A stretch of DNA of 45,140 nt. Source: Myxococcota bacterium (GTDB lineage Bacteria > Myxococcota_A > Polyangia > Fen-1088). Each line of letters begins with the position of its first letter. The first letter of the stretch is position 1. The position numbers and the translations under genes were made by a program. Shown here piece by piece: positions 44,164 through 45,140 of the stretch. The stretch spans positions 1 to 45,140 of the forward strand of contig JAICYS010000014.1 of NCBI GenBank assembly GCA_025934105.1, read 5' to 3'. The notes beneath the pieces were generated by a model that saw only the letters and a program-made list of their open reading frames with translations, made no database searches and was not told the origin of the DNA.

Positions 44164-45140
44164 ATGGAGCCTTTGAGCGACCTCACGGCGCCGGCGCCCA
44201 GCCTGTCGGTGACCGAGATCTTCCGCGGCCGGAACGTGTTCATCCTCGGCAGCACCGGGTTCGTCGGGAAGGTCCTGCTCAGCATGCTCCTCGACCGGTT
44301 CCCCGACATCGGGCGCGCCTACGTCATGGTGCGGCGCGGCAGCGGGACGGACAGCGAGGCGCGGTTCTGGCAAAGCGTGGTCACCTCGCCCGCCTTCGAC
44401 CCTCTGCGCGACAAGTACGGCGGTCCGGAGGGCCTGGCGCGGGTGCTGCGGCAGAAGGTCGTGGTCGTCGACGGCGACATCACGGAGCCGAACCTGGGGC
44501 TCGGCGACGACGAGGCCCAGCGGGTCGCGCAGGACATCGACGTGCTCATCAACTCGTCGGGGCGCGTGACCTTCAACCCGCCGCTCGAATCGGCGCTGCG
44601 CACCAACGTCGAAGGGACCAAGAACGTCATCGCCTTCGCCAAGCGGATGAAGCGCCCGGCGCTGATTCACACCAGCACCTGCTTCGTGGCCGGCAACCGC
44701 TCGGGCGAGGTCTGGGAAGACGAGGAGCTGGACGGCTACTACCCGCGCCACAAGGAGCTGGCGGGCACGCGCTTCTCGGTCGAGCAAGAGATGGCGGACA
44801 ACGCGGCCGGCGCGGCGCGCATCCGCGAGCTGGCCGACGACGCGCAGGTGCTGGCCCAGCTCCGCCGCGAGGCGCGCGAGCGGCTCTTGCAGGAAAACCG
44901 CGACCCCGACGACGAGGCGGCCCTGAAGCTGGCGGTCGCCCGCGCCCGCAAGGAGTGGATCCGCTCCGAGATGACCCGCCAGGGGGTCGAGCGCGCCGCC
45001 AACTGGGGCTGGCCCAACATCTACACGTACACGAAGAGCATGGGCGACCAGCTGGTGGCGCGCGAGACGGACATCGTGCGCGCCATCGTTCGGCCCGCCA
45101 TCGTCGAGAGCGCCGTCGAGTACCCGTTCCGCGGCTGGAA
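44164..45140 (+). CDS. Fatty acyl-CoA reductase (partial, runs off the window)
   Basis: The first 325 codons are present. The NAD(P)-binding Rossmann motif is FILGSTGFVGKVLL; DGDITEPNLGL, NSSGRVTFNPPLESALRTNV and IHTSTCFVAGNRSGEVWEDE follow in the order of the male-sterility/FAR family. After a charged, helical insertion (about residues 215-275) come the catalytic YTYTKSMGDQ (YxxxK) and RPAIVESAVEYPFRGW. These enzymes reduce fatty acyl-CoA to aldehyde or alcohol for waxes, ether lipids or surface lipids. Many bacterial forms carry a C-terminal acyltransferase domain, which would lie outside the window. ATG 44164 follows the putative promoter directly. Codon use returns to the strongly GC-ending core pattern. 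Confidence 0.9.
   Translation, partial: MEPLSDLTAPAPSLSVTEIFRGRNVFILGSTGFVGKVLLSMLLDRFPDIGRAYVMVRRGSGTDSEARFWQSVVTSPAFDPLRDKYGGPEGLARVLRQKVVVVDGDITEPNLGLGDDEAQRVAQDIDVLINSSGRVTFNPPLESALRTNVEGTKNVIAFAKRMKRPALIHTSTCFVAGNRSGEVWEDEELDGYYPRHKELAGTRFSVEQEMADNAAGAARIRELADDAQVLAQLRREARERLLQENRDPDDEAALKLAVARARKEWIRSEMTRQGVERAANWGWPNIYTYTKSMGDQLVARETDIVRAIVRPAIVESAVEYPFRGW

Overview
The window is high-GC DNA (mostly G/C at third codon positions) from a Gram-negative bacterium, most likely a myxobacterium-type (former delta-proteobacterial, Myxococcota-like) organism. The sequence signs are: lipoproteins with long Gly/Thr/Ser/Ala linkers after the lipid cysteine, several PEGA and TPR-PEGA envelope proteins, planctomycete-type cytochrome c lipoproteins, an elongation factor G of the mitochondrial-like 'spd' type, and a bacterial fatty acyl-CoA reductase. 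This assignment is an inference; there is no rRNA or tRNA in the window.

Layout. 0-4.2 kb: a small membrane protein (minus), then an enoyl-CoA hydratase, an acyl-CoA carboxylase carboxyltransferase and MoeA, closely packed. 4.2-9.9 kb: a lipoprotein (minus), a large PEGA-repeat protein with an outer-membrane barrel, and arginine decarboxylase SpeA with a terminator. 10-18.2 kb: a glycosidase-like lipoprotein, then a tightly packed series (aminotransferase, two GT-C-like membrane glycosyltransferases, a CX4CH lipoprotein, a beta-barrel with a CXXCH motif, a CXXCH lipoprotein) ending at a strong terminator. 18.2-23.4 kb (minus): a TetR-controlled tripartite efflux operon (tetR, DHA2 transporter, HlyD-type adaptor, TolC-type channel) followed by a small His/Arg-rich secreted peptide. 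23.4-29.6 kb: murB with a duplicated 3' tail, a membrane/Cys-rich protein, a PduO-type cobalamin adenosyltransferase and a HAD phosphatase whose start codons overlap head to head, HU, and an adenine methyltransferase overlapping an FKBP lipoprotein. 29.6-36 kb: EF-G, two tandem TPR-PEGA paralogues and a Cys-rich lipoprotein. 36-40.2 kb: a ClC protein (minus), a HAD-IB phosphatase and a LarA-like protein.

40.2-44.1 kb looks like an accessory segment: codon use is less GC-biased, there are two apparent membrane-gene remnants, a Cys-rich lipoprotein, a coupled cytoplasmic protein/lipoprotein pair that could be an effector and its immunity protein, and an AbrB-Doc toxin-antitoxin module with a readable promoter/operator. 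A fatty acyl-CoA reductase begins at 44164 and runs off the end.

A pattern runs across the window: at least ten genes have a -10-like hexamer ending only 6-11 nt before the start codon, often with a -35 at 17-18 bp spacing, which predicts leaderless or nearly leaderless transcripts. The best candidates for undescribed biology are the cytochrome/barrel cluster at 16-18.1 kb, the putative effector/immunity pair at 41.7-43.0 kb, the divergent LarA-like protein, and this leaderless promoter grammar.
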